64,000 bases of DNA, taken from Corynebacterium accolens. GTDB lineage: Bacteria; Actinomycetota; Actinomycetes; Mycobacteriales; Mycobacteriaceae. Position numbers and translations under genes: made by a program. Location: positions 1,159,437 through 1,223,436 of the forward strand of contig NZ_CP046605.1 in NCBI RefSeq assembly GCF_023520795.1, in the 5' to 3' direction. Shown here piece after piece: positions 9,264 through 16,533 of this stretch; position 1 is the first letter of the stretch, and every line of letters starts with the position of its first letter. The notes beneath the pieces are model-generated. The model searched no databases. It was not told where the DNA came from and saw nothing but the letters and a program-made list of their open reading frames with translations.

Positions 9264-10143
9264 TGATGGGCCTTTCATTAATCATCGCCTGGTCTACTAA
9301 TCCATCTTCAATTCCCCAGCGGGCCAAGATCTCCGCGTACTCACCGGTATCAATGAGGTGTTGGAGGGCAGCGGCTGAGGCCTTAGCCAAGTCCGAGTCC
9401 TTCGGGACTGCGAAGCCGTAAGGGGAGGCCTGGAACATATCGCCGACAGCGCGCATCTTCCCCTCGGAGCGATTGACCGCCCAAGCGGTCACCGGCGAGT
9501 CTGCGGATAAAGCATCGGCGCGGCCCATCAGGACGGCGAGCGCGGCGTTATCCCCAGTGTCATAGGACAAGACGGTGAGATCGCCATCGCAGGCTTCTTG
9601 CTTGGGGCGCACATCATCGGTCTCTGACACGGTGGTGCGCTGCACGGCGACGGTCAGACCGCAAGGGTTTTGGGGATCGACCTTATTGGGGCCATCGACA
9701 AGCTCTGCCCACTGGATGCCTGCATAGAGGTGGTCCACGAAGTCGAACTCATCGCGGCGATCGGCCGTATCCGTAAACCCGGAGGCGCCCATGTCTATCT
9801 GGCCGGACTGTACCGCCGGCAAGATCATGGAGAAGTCTTGCTCCAGCGCCTGGAATTTCAGGCCCAGCACCCCGGCTACGGCGCGGGCGAGGTCGAGCTC
9901 TACGCCCTGCAGATTGCCGTGGGAGTCCTTGAGCTGAAACGGGGCATAGGGCGGGTTCGTTCCTGCCGTGAGCACGCCGTCATCGTCGTGGTACATCGCG
10001 GCGATCTCTGGAACCTCGCCGGTCTGTGGCTCCTCCCAGCCCTCTGGAGTCGAATCCTCCTCGTTGACCACGCATGCGCTCAAGGGGAGTGCGCACGCCA
10101 TGATGGCGGCCGTTAGTGGTCGATGATTAATCGCCCAGGGCAT
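9256..10143 (-). CDS. Amino-acid ABC transporter substrate-binding lipoprotein
   Basis: The 295-residue protein starts with a signal peptide ending in the lipobox LSAC (Cys24), so it should be lipid-anchored outside the membrane. The mature part has the SBP_bac_3 layout: LTAGTNPPYAPFQL, then GVELDLARAVAG and MGASGFTDTADR, where an Arg normally binds the ligand carboxylate. Ligand specificity cannot be read from sequence. Its ATG overlaps the TAA of the upstream DUF368 gene by one base (TAATG), so the transporter is translationally coupled to that gene. Confidence 0.92.
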   Translation of the reverse strand: MPWAINHRPLTAAIMACALPLSACVVNEEDSTPEGWEEPQTGEVPEIAAMYHDDDGVLTAGTNPPYAPFQLKDSHGNLQGVELDLARAVAGVLGLKFQALEQDFSMILPAVQSGQIDMGASGFTDTADRRDEFDFVDHLYAGIQWAELVDGPNKVDPQNPCGLTVAVQRTTVSETDDVRPKQEACDGDLTVLSYDTGDNAALAVLMGRADALSADSPVTAWAVNRSEGKMRAVGDMFQASPYGFAVPKDSDLAKASAAALQHLIDTGEYAEILARWGIEDGLVDQAMINERPING

Positions 10144-10979
10144 TAATATTCCGCCGTCCTTTCATCGATGGCTTGCGCGTTCCTGCGGTCTACGTAGATG
10201 AAGATGGACACGATAATGGCACCGAGAATGAAGTATCCGATGATGGCACCCGAAGAAGCGTCCTGGTCTGCACCCCAGGGCCACAGGGCGCGCAGGGATC
10301 CCAGCATGAAGCCCGCCATGGCGGCCAGGGTGGGAGCGCGGTGGGTACTCAGCAAATAGTTGAGCAATTTGATGAAGGCGGCGAGCCCGCACAGGGCACC
10401 CAGTGCAAAGACGCCCATGGTGCCTAACTCACGGTCCGATACCGCGCCGATGATCGGCTGGTAAAGCCCCATAGTCAGCAAGATGAGCGAGCCGGAAATA
10501 CCCGGCAGAATTAGCGCGCATACAGCAATCGCTGCGGCAAAGAAGACCACGATAAGGCTCGGGTCATCGTGTGGCGCTGAGGTAAAGCCCGTGACGATAA
10601 AAATCACGACGGCAGCAGCGATAAACGCGATGATGGAGGAGGGGGCGGTGCGCTCCGCCTTAGGCAACATGGAAAGCGGAACGATGATGGAGATGACCAC
10701 CATGCCTAAAAAGAGCGCGCTGGAGGCAGAGACGTTGTTGTCGACGAAGTTGGACAGGAGCGTGGAAAAGCCGAAAACGGCGATGAGCATGCCGACGGCG
10801 ACGGAGCCCAGAAAGGACCACTCGACCTTTTTAAAGTTGCCGGAGATGAGGTCATTGGCATTGCGGACGGCGCGCTCATAAATCCCCACGATGAGGGCGA
10901 CGGTTCCGCCGGAGATGCCGGGAACTAGCTCGGCCATACCGATGAGGGCGCCACGAACGGCGTTCAAAATAAAGTGCAT
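10143..10979 (-). CDS. DUF368/PopT-like undecaprenyl-phosphate translocase
   Basis: This 278-residue polytopic protein opens with GALIGMAELVPGISGGTVALI and has a second, related LILPGISGSLILLTMG in the middle, the paired PGISG re-entrant motifs of the DUF368 family. Members of that family (PopT) have been shown to recycle undecaprenyl phosphate across the membrane for cell-wall synthesis; the exact role here is an inference. It is the first gene of the operon and is followed without any gap by an amino-acid ABC transporter. A family member heading an amino-acid transport operon is unusual to me. Confidence 0.87.
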   Translation of the reverse strand: MHFILNAVRGALIGMAELVPGISGGTVALIVGIYERAVRNANDLISGNFKKVEWSFLGSVAVGMLIAVFGFSTLLSNFVDNNVSASSALFLGMVVISIIVPLSMLPKAERTAPSSIIAFIAAAVVIFIVTGFTSAPHDDPSLIVVFFAAAIAVCALILPGISGSLILLTMGLYQPIIGAVSDRELGTMGVFALGALCGLAAFIKLLNYLLSTHRAPTLAAMAGFMLGSLRALWPWGADQDASSGAIIGYFILGAIIVSIFIYVDRRNAQAIDERTAEY

Positions 10980-11288
10980 AAATTAAAAATCTACCTGGGT
11001 ATAAGACATGACTGCGGTTGACGGGCCACTCGGGGTGTCAAAAACTCGTTGCTCAGAACCGAACCGTGGGGCGACGCTGCGCCCGAGGTGGCCTAATCCT
11101 GCATATCTTTCATTACTTTAACGGTTATCTACCCTATATGAGATGGGCGTGTGCTTAAAGTCTCGAGGTAAGAGGGTATTATTTTGCAGCATTCATGGTT
11201 CTCGGGCGTTGTGTAAATATGCAATTCGCGGAAGGATATACGCTGAATCGAGGCCGCAGTAAGAGAAAGAAAGTGGCATGACGAAACC
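10980..11288. other. Non-coding stretch upstream of the mobile element
   Basis: About 300 bases between the DUF368 start and the left end of the mobile element. I see no convincing reading frame or RNA gene. The bases next to 10979 must carry the promoter of the minus-strand operon. The last eight bases (11281-11288, ACGAAACC) are the left copy of the target-site duplication. Confidence 0.6.
11281..11288. repeat. Target-site duplication, left copy
   Basis: ACGAAACC directly precedes the left inverted repeat; the identical eight bases follow the right inverted repeat at 11818-11825. Eight-base duplications are typical of IS256-family transposition. Confidence 0.9.
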
Positions 11289-11311
11289 GGCCTAAACGAC
11301 AGAATGTGTTG
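11289..11311 (+). repeat. Left terminal inverted repeat
   Basis: The core 19 bases TAAACGACAGAATGTGTTG (11293-11311) match the reverse complement of 11795-11813 at 18 positions. Confidence 0.92.
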
Positions 11312-11448
11312 GTGAAGTTATATGATTAGCACGTCTGGCCTGCTGGTATTAGGACTATTTCACTTATCCGGAGGGATAACGCAGCCTCGGACCTGATATA
11401 CCGCCGGGGGCATGCTGATGTGCTAAGCGCTGAGGTTCACGATGAATG

Positions 11449-11670
11449 GATGAGTAAGAATCATCCTCGATGCCCCGTCTGTAGCGAGGTGTGCACCAAA
11501 ATACGGGACTACAAGCACCAATCCGCCAGCGAAGGCGATGGAACGCCTGTAAAGCCACTGTCACTCGCGCTAGAGGCCGACCCAGGAAAGTGGACGCATC
11601 AGGGCGCAGACCCACGAGCCAAAGCACACACCCTAGCCAACCAAGAAACACAAGCCACCATCGGCCGTGA
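11449..11670 (+). pseudogene. Frameshifted transposase N-terminal fragment
   Basis: In one frame (11449 onward) the sequence reads MSKNHPRCPVCSEVCTK. It then continues sensibly only after a one-base shift (KYGTTSTNPPAK), and after another shift from 11539 as WNACKATVTRARGRPRKVD, ending at a TGA at 11668-11670. Pieced together this is a CxxC zinc ribbon with the aromatic-x-x-C second half and a basic region, as at the start of IS256/IS1249-type transposases. The catalytic DDE region is missing. At least two frameshifts make it a clear relic. Confidence 0.6.
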
Positions 11671-11757
11671 ATACGGCCGACCAGCAACTTTCGACAGTGC
11701 CTACAACCACTCTATGGGAAAACGCAAAGGCCACATGCCCTAAACCACGCAGTCCAC

Positions 11758-11776
11758 CAACACAAAATGTCGTTTA
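11758..11776 (+). repeat. Extra inverted-repeat-like copy inside the right end
   Basis: CAACACAAAATGTCGTTTA lies 37 bases inside the true right terminus and matches it except for AAAA/TTTT-type changes at its centre. It may be a second transposase-binding site or the end of an earlier copy. Confidence 0.7.
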
Positions 11777-11794
11777 CCCCGACACGCCGGAAAA

Positions 11795-11817
11795 CAACAC
11801 ATTTTGTCGTTTAACCC
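11795..11817 (-). repeat. Right terminal inverted repeat
   Basis: CAACACATTTTGTCGTTTA followed by ACCC; inverted partner of 11289-11311. Confidence 0.92.
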
Positions 11818-11825
11818 ACGAAACC
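11818..11825. repeat. Target-site duplication, right copy
   Basis: ACGAAACC, identical to 11281-11288. Its last bases belong to the foot of the tRNA terminator hairpin. Confidence 0.9.
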
Positions 11826-11866
11826 CCGCTTCCTTCATGGATATGTATCCGGAAAGAAGCGGGGTT
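11820..11866 (-). terminator. Rho-independent terminator of the tRNA gene
   Basis: AACCCCGCTTC (11822-11832) and GAAGCGGGGTT (11856-11866) form an 11-bp stem. Read leftward the hairpin is followed by a short T-run (TTTCGT), placing it directly downstream of the minus-strand tRNA. The mobile element inserted at its base, duplicating the T-run. Confidence 0.75.
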
Positions 11867-11872
11867 GTACTG

Positions 11873-11946
11873 TGCCCCTGGTGAGACTCGAACTCACACT
11901 GGACGGGTTTTGAATCCGTTGCCTCTGCCAATTGGGCTACAGGGGC
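11873..11946 (-). tRNA. tRNA with anticodon CAA (leucine anticodon, class-I body)
   Basis: A complete 74-nt cloverleaf: acceptor GCCCCTG pairs with CAGGGGC, discriminator A, D-arm with GG, T-arm GTGAG-TTCGAGT-CTCAC. The anticodon loop is TTCAAAA, giving CAA, which reads UUG (leucine). The anticodon stem has an A-C mismatch next to the loop. The variable loop is only five bases, whereas bacterial tRNA-Leu is class II with a long variable arm, so the charging identity is uncertain. CCA is not encoded. Confidence 0.88.
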
Positions 11947-12086
11947 AATCAAAAGCGAGCGCCTTTGACTGTTGGAAATACTAGCGCAGGGGTTGGCGCA
12001 ATTCCTAATTGGGGTTCCCGTCCGGTAAAAAGGCCAGCTCAAGGCGGTGAAGCTGGGTGGGGTGTCGCCGTGTCCACGGTGTTGCC

Positions 12087-12092
12087 TAGTAT
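12087..12092 (+). promoter_or_regulatory. -10 element of polA, leaderless start
   Basis: TAGTAT ends seven bases before GTG 12100. In actinobacteria this spacing places the transcription start on the start codon. No ribosome-binding site is visible. Confidence 0.65.
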
Positions 12093-12099
12093 GGGGCAG

Positions 12100-14739
12100 G
12101 TGACTTCCAATAAGACCCGCCTTTTGCTCATTGACGGCCATTCGATGGCATTTCGTGCCTTTTATGCCCTGCCGGTGGAAAACTTTTCTACCTCCGGCGG
12201 CCAGCACACCAACGCCGTGTATGGCTTTTTATCCATGCTGTCCAATATTGTCTCTGAGGAAAGGCCGGATGCTATCGCGGTTGCCTTTGACGTTGGCCGG
12301 AAGACTTTCCGCACGGAGATGTTCCCGGATTATAAGGCGCAGCGCGAGGCCGCGCCGGAAGAATTTAAGGGCCAAGTAGACATCATTCGCGATACCTTGG
12401 AGACCTTGGGTATTACGACGCTCTCGCGCGAAAATTACGAGGCCGACGATATTTTGGCCACCCTAGCAACCCAGGCGCAGGACTACGAGACGCTGATTGT
12501 CACCGGTGACCGCGATTATCTGCAGCTGGTTACGGATTCGACCACGGTGCTCTATCCCATGAAAGGCGTATCCACGCTGCACCGGTTTACCCCAGAAGCC
12601 GTCGAGGATAAATACGGGCTGACCCCCGCGCAGTATCCCGACTTTGCTGCCTTGCGCGGCGATCCTTCCGATAACCTCCCCGGCATTCCCAAGGTGGGAG
12701 AAAAGACCGCCACCAAGTGGATAGTCAAGTATGGAGACTTGGCTTCGCTGGTAGAGCACGCCGAAGAAATCAATGGCGTGGTGGGAAATAACTTCCGCGA
12801 ACGCATCGAGCAGGTGCAGATGAACCGGAAGCTCACCCAGATGATTACAGATATGGACTTAGACGTCGGCCCGGATGATCTGGCATTCAGGGAAGTCAAG
12901 GTTGCCGATGTTGCTGCGAAGTTCGATGAGCTAGAGTTTGGCACCAACCTGCGCGATCGTGTCTTAGCGGCCATTCCCAACGATGGCGCTGAGGCCGCTG
13001 AGCAAGTTGCGGATTCCCCAGATGTCGAGCTCACCATCGATGACGCCTCCCTGAGCGAATGGTTACCTAACCGCGAGCACGTAGCCGTGTATGTGCAAGG
13101 TGAGGGTACCCCGGGCCAAGGCGATGCCTCTGCCATCGCTTTTGTGGACCGCAACCACCACGGCTTGCAGGTAGAACTCGGGGAGCTTTCCGCCGATGAG
13201 GAAAAGGTCTTGGTCCAGTGGCTAGAATCGCCGGCCCCTAAGTATTTCCACGCCGCGAAGGCCGCGTTCCACATGCTGGCAGGGCGCGGCATTGAGCTCG
13301 ACGGGCTTGCGCACGATACGGCCTTGGCGGCGTATATCCTGCGCCCAGGCCAGCGCACCTACGAGCTTTCCGATGTCTACCAGCGCCACCTTCAAAAGTC
13401 CCTCGGCGCCGCCACGGAGCAGATGTCGTTGCTCGATAGTTCCTCCCTGGTGGATCAGGCGGCGGCAATCATGGAGCTGGCGGAAAAACTCACCGCGGAG
13501 CTGCAGGACATCGACTCTTTCGAGTTGTACACCGACCTGGAACTGCCGCTGGTGACCATCCTGGCGCGCATGGAGGCTACGGGTATCGCGGTCGATGTAG
13601 ATATTTTGGAAACCCAAAAGGATGCCTTTGTGGAGCAGGTCGCGGAACAGGAACGCTCCGCGCGCGAGCTTGCTGGCGATGAAAAGCTCAACCTAAATTC
13701 TCCTAAGCAGCTGCAAAAGGTGCTTTTTGAGACCTTTGATATGCCCAAGACGAAAAAGACGAAAACGGGCTATTCCACGGCCGCGAAGGAAATCGAGCAG
13801 CTGGCTATCAAGCACCCGCACCCGTTCTTGGATCACCTTTTGGCTCACCGCGAGTACCAAAAGATGAAGACCACGTTGGAGGGCCTCATCAAGACCGTCC
13901 AACCGGATGGCCGCATCCACACCACCTTTAATCAGACGGTGACCTCGACGGGGCGTTTGTCTTCGACGGAACCCAATCTGCAAAACATCCCGGTGCGCAC
14001 TGAGGCCGGTCGCCAGATTCGCTCGGCGTTTATCGTAGGCGAGGGATTTGAGCAGCTAATGACCGCGGACTACTCGCAGATTGAAATGCGCGTTATGGCG
14101 CACCTGTCTGCCGATCCCGGGCTGATTGAGGCCTACAAGGCCGGCGAAGATCTGCACAATTTCGTTGGTTCTAGGGTCTTCGATGTGCCCGTGGATCAGG
14201 TGACTCCTGAGCTGCGCCGCCGAGTAAAGGCCATGTCCTATGGCCTTGTCTATGGCCTGTCCGCGTTTGGACTTTCGCAGCAGCTGGGAATCCCTGCCGG
14301 TGAAGCCAAGTCCATCATGGAAAGCTACTTTGAGCGCTTTGGCGGTGTGAAGAAGTATCTGGATGATGTCGTGGAGCAAGCCCGCAAGGATGGTTATACG
14401 GCCACGCTCTTTGGCCGCCGCCGCTACCTGCCAGAGCTCAACTCCGATAACCGGCTGGCCCGTGAAAACGCGGAACGCGCTGCTCTCAATGCGCCGATCC
14501 AGGGAACGGCCGCGGATATCATCAAGGTCGCGATGATTCGCGTGGACCGTGCGTTGCGCGATATGAAATCACGTGTTTTGCTCCAGGTCCACGATGAATT
14601 GGTGGTGGAAGTCGCCCCCGGCGAGGCCGATCAAGTCCGCGAGATTCTTGAGCGCGAGATGGATTCTGCCATCGAGCTGAACGTGCCACTCGAAGTCTCT
14701 GCCGGCGCCGGCACGGATTGGGACGCCGCGGCCCACTAG
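12100..14739 (+). CDS. polA: DNA polymerase I
   Basis: PolA fills gaps in repair and removes RNA primers. The 879-residue protein has the N-terminal 5'-3' exonuclease domain (IDGHSMAFRAFYALP, VTGDRDYLQLV, GDPSDNLPGIPKVGEKTA), a middle 3'-5' exonuclease-like domain that appears to lack the catalytic acidic residues, and a complete polymerase domain (TADYSQIEMRVMAHLS motif A, RRRVKAMSYGLVYGLS fingers helix, QVHDELVVE motif C). I chose GTG 12100 because a TAGTAT -10 box lies exactly seven bases upstream (leaderless); ATG 12091 is the alternative. The end is four bases before the next gene. Confidence 0.96.
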   Translation: MTSNKTRLLLIDGHSMAFRAFYALPVENFSTSGGQHTNAVYGFLSMLSNIVSEERPDAIAVAFDVGRKTFRTEMFPDYKAQREAAPEEFKGQVDIIRDTLETLGITTLSRENYEADDILATLATQAQDYETLIVTGDRDYLQLVTDSTTVLYPMKGVSTLHRFTPEAVEDKYGLTPAQYPDFAALRGDPSDNLPGIPKVGEKTATKWIVKYGDLASLVEHAEEINGVVGNNFRERIEQVQMNRKLTQMITDMDLDVGPDDLAFREVKVADVAAKFDELEFGTNLRDRVLAAIPNDGAEAAEQVADSPDVELTIDDASLSEWLPNREHVAVYVQGEGTPGQGDASAIAFVDRNHHGLQVELGELSADEEKVLVQWLESPAPKYFHAAKAAFHMLAGRGIELDGLAHDTALAAYILRPGQRTYELSDVYQRHLQKSLGAATEQMSLLDSSSLVDQAAAIMELAEKLTAELQDIDSFELYTDLELPLVTILARMEATGIAVDVDILETQKDAFVEQVAEQERSARELAGDEKLNLNSPKQLQKVLFETFDMPKTKKTKTGYSTAAKEIEQLAIKHPHPFLDHLLAHREYQKMKTTLEGLIKTVQPDGRIHTTFNQTVTSTGRLSSTEPNLQNIPVRTEAGRQIRSAFIVGEGFEQLMTADYSQIEMRVMAHLSADPGLIEAYKAGEDLHNFVGSRVFDVPVDQVTPELRRRVKAMSYGLVYGLSAFGLSQQLGIPAGEAKSIMESYFERFGGVKKYLDDVVEQARKDGYTATLFGRRRYLPELNSDNRLARENAERAALNAPIQGTAADIIKVAMIRVDRALRDMKSRVLLQVHDELVVEVAPGEADQVREILEREMDSAIELNVPLEVSAGAGTDWDAAAH

Positions 14740-14743
14740 TTCG

Positions 14744-15682
14744 ATGATGACGCTTAACCGGCGCGAACGCGCCCGCATGCGCTTGGCCGCCCAGGGGCTT
14801 ACGGCCCAGCGCTGGCGCACCGCTGCGGAGGCGGTTCGCGCCTTTGGCGTTACGCAAGGCCAGGACCTGCATTCGGTGCGCCGGTCCTTGGCGCTGCGCG
14901 CAACGGATGAATCGGATAAGTCCGAGATCGTGCGCGGCTATGCGATGCGCAATACGCTGTTCGCCGCCTCCGTCAAGGATATGGGCTGGATAACCGAGCT
15001 ATGCGCGAAGCCTCGAAAAGGCGATGCAGCGGTACGGGAAGCCGTGCTGCAGCTTATCGATGCCCCATTAACGCGCGCAGAATTGAAAGCACGCGCCGCC
15101 CGGGTCTTGCCCGAGCTATCTTTCTGGCACGTGGTACGCATCGCCATGGAAAGCGGGCATGCGTGTTATGTAGGCGAAGAGCAGCTCATTACTCCGGTGG
15201 AGTTAGACGGCCTGGAGGCCCTCTTTAACGGCGACTCGGTGGCCGCCACGACGGAATTGATGACGCGCTATTTTCGCGCCCATGGTCCGGCGACGCTGCA
15301 AGACTTTGCGTGGTGGTCCAAGCTGCCCCAAAAGCTCATTCGTCCCGCAGCGGAGAATTTGCCGGATGACCTCATCCGGATAGGTAGGGAAGGCGAGGAG
15401 CTGGTCTCTACAGAGGTGCTGGAGCTGCCAGAGGTGAGAAGGAAGAAATCGGTGCTGCTATTGGGCGCCTTTGATGAATACATTTTGGGCTACCAAGATC
15501 GACTTTTTGCCATGTCAGCGGATATGCACCACGCGCTCGTTCCCGGGAACCAGGGCATTTTCCGCCGCGCCATCGTTATTGACGGCCAAGTGCGCGGCAT
15601 GTGGAATAAGCAGGGGATTGAGGACTGGGGTATTCCCGCCTACGCGTCACGCCGCGTGGAACGGCAGTGGAAAGACTGCTGA
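14744..15682 (+). CDS. Winged-helix DNA-binding protein, AlkZ-like (HTH_42) putative DNA glycosylase
   Basis: The 312-residue protein has the layout of the HTH_42 family that includes the DNA glycosylases AlkZ and YcaQ. The early segment GVTQGQDLHSVRRSLALR has glutamines at residues 38 and 40, resembling the QxQ catalytic motif of AlkZ; the following region contains VRGYAMRNTLF and a C-terminal LLLGAFDEYILGYQDR stretch typical of the family. Some members unhook interstrand cross-links. It starts four bases after polA, so repair synthesis and lesion removal may be co-expressed. An ATG three bases downstream is equally possible as start. Confidence 0.75.
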   Translation: MMTLNRRERARMRLAAQGLTAQRWRTAAEAVRAFGVTQGQDLHSVRRSLALRATDESDKSEIVRGYAMRNTLFAASVKDMGWITELCAKPRKGDAAVREAVLQLIDAPLTRAELKARAARVLPELSFWHVVRIAMESGHACYVGEEQLITPVELDGLEALFNGDSVAATTELMTRYFRAHGPATLQDFAWWSKLPQKLIRPAAENLPDDLIRIGREGEELVSTEVLELPEVRRKKSVLLLGAFDEYILGYQDRLFAMSADMHHALVPGNQGIFRRAIVIDGQVRGMWNKQGIEDWGIPAYASRRVERQWKDC

Positions 15683-15720
15683 GAAGTGCGTGAAGCAGAT
15701 GAGGATTTTAAAGTAGTTCC

Positions 15721-16092
15721 ATGGAGTTTCTCGGAAAACGTATTACCTGGAAGTCCCATCCCTACGTCTTGCGCTTTTTTGAGACTACGTGGGCAGTCAT
15801 GGTCGCATACCCGGCGGGACAAATTGCTGAGAGCGGTTTAAAAGAAGCAGTAAGCAGCGATAAATCTTACTTCATTTTCTATGCGGTTATAACTTTTGGG
15901 TTTTTCCTTTCTGCTGGCAACGCCGCCAGAGAAGGCGAGAACCCGTGGCGCTACCGAATACAGGCGGCCGGTGTAATGATCGCGGTAACTGTCATTGCCG
16001 TGGCCTTCCCGTATTCGTGGGTATTTGCGCTCATTACTATTGCTGCCGTGGTGTACTACCTCTGGCCGCGCATCGCGGTGGAATCCTCCTGA
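15721..16092 (+). CDS. Small hypothetical membrane protein
   Basis: A 123-residue protein with about three or four membrane spans: one near residues 22-38, another near 50-65, and two close together at 80-115, between polar loops rich in basic and acidic residues. I do not recognise a family. A TAAAGT sequence ends six bases before the ATG and there is no ribosome-binding site, so it may be leaderless. The last 37 bases overlap the convergent RDD gene. Confidence 0.65.
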   Translation: MEFLGKRITWKSHPYVLRFFETTWAVMVAYPAGQIAESGLKEAVSSDKSYFIFYAVITFGFFLSAGNAAREGENPWRYRIQAAGVMIAVTVIAVAFPYSWVFALITIAAVVYYLWPRIAVESS

Positions 16093-16523
16093 GGTCGCTT
16101 TTCCACTAGGCAACCGGCCAAGAGGTCAAAGGGTGTTTGGCCGATGGCTAAAACCGAAAGGCCTAAAATCGCAAGGATAATGCCGTCGATGTTCCAGCCG
16201 GTAAGCGTCAGGGGCGTGAGCAGCAGCCACGAATTGCGCAGGCACGCGGTGACAAACGGCGAGCGGGCCGGGATGATTTCGAGCTGCATCGACCATTTGC
16301 CCAGGGACGTAGACTTTTTCGTTTCCACCCACACGCGGTAGATATAGAAGACCACGGCGAGAGCGACCGCCTCGTAGATCTCTTCGGGGCGGCCGGATAA
16401 GGGGGTACCGGCAAGAGCATTAATCACCCACCGCACCACGGTGACGATGGCGGCCACGAGAAAGGCGTCGATCCACCACGCCACGGCGCGGCGCAGGGCA
16501 ATTCCTAGTCTTTCGGCAATCAT
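16056..16523 (-). CDS. RDD family membrane protein
   Basis: A 155-residue protein with the RDD family order: a first span starting RRAVAWWIDAFLVAAIV (basic residue then Asp), a second FYIYRVWVETKKSTSLGKWSMQLEII in which the conserved SLGK precedes a polar patch, and a third ending in FDLLAGCLVEKR. RDD proteins are poorly understood; some act in ion or cofactor transport. TAACGT lies seven bases upstream of the ATG, so it is probably leaderless. The 3' end overlaps the preceding plus-strand gene by 37 bases in convergent orientation. Confidence 0.82.
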   Translation of the reverse strand: MIAERLGIALRRAVAWWIDAFLVAAIVTVVRWVINALAGTPLSGRPEEIYEAVALAVVFYIYRVWVETKKSTSLGKWSMQLEIIPARSPFVTACLRNSWLLLTPLTLTGWNIDGIILAILGLSVLAIGQTPFDLLAGCLVEKRPQEDSTAMRGQR

Positions 16524-16533
16524 GTTCTCTACG

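Larger units (their letters stand above)
11289..11817 (+). mobile_element. 529-bp MITE-like, internally deleted insertion sequence (IS256/IS1249-like)
   Basis: The element is bounded by inverted repeats of about 23 bases: the left end reads inward GGCCTAAACGACAGAATGTG and the right end, read on the other strand, GGGTTAAACGACAAAATGTG, both continuing TTG. Perfect 8-bp direct repeats (ACGAAACC) flank it. Inside is only a frameshifted scrap of a zinc-ribbon transposase, so the element cannot move alone but might be mobilised in trans. Full-length relatives are, from memory, about 1.3-1.4 kb, so most of the interior is lost. The family name is an inference from the 8-bp duplication and the RCPVC start of the scrap; the repeats and duplication are directly visible. 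Confidence 0.9.

Noticed and set aside
10980-11288. Small RNA such as 6C RNA in the intergenic gap
   Set aside because: No paired C-rich loops or terminator hairpin was visible; nothing else supports an RNA gene.
11364-11687. Minus-strand 107-codon frame within the mobile element
   Set aside because: Its product resembles nothing and lies opposite the frameshifted transposase scrap, which explains the DNA better.
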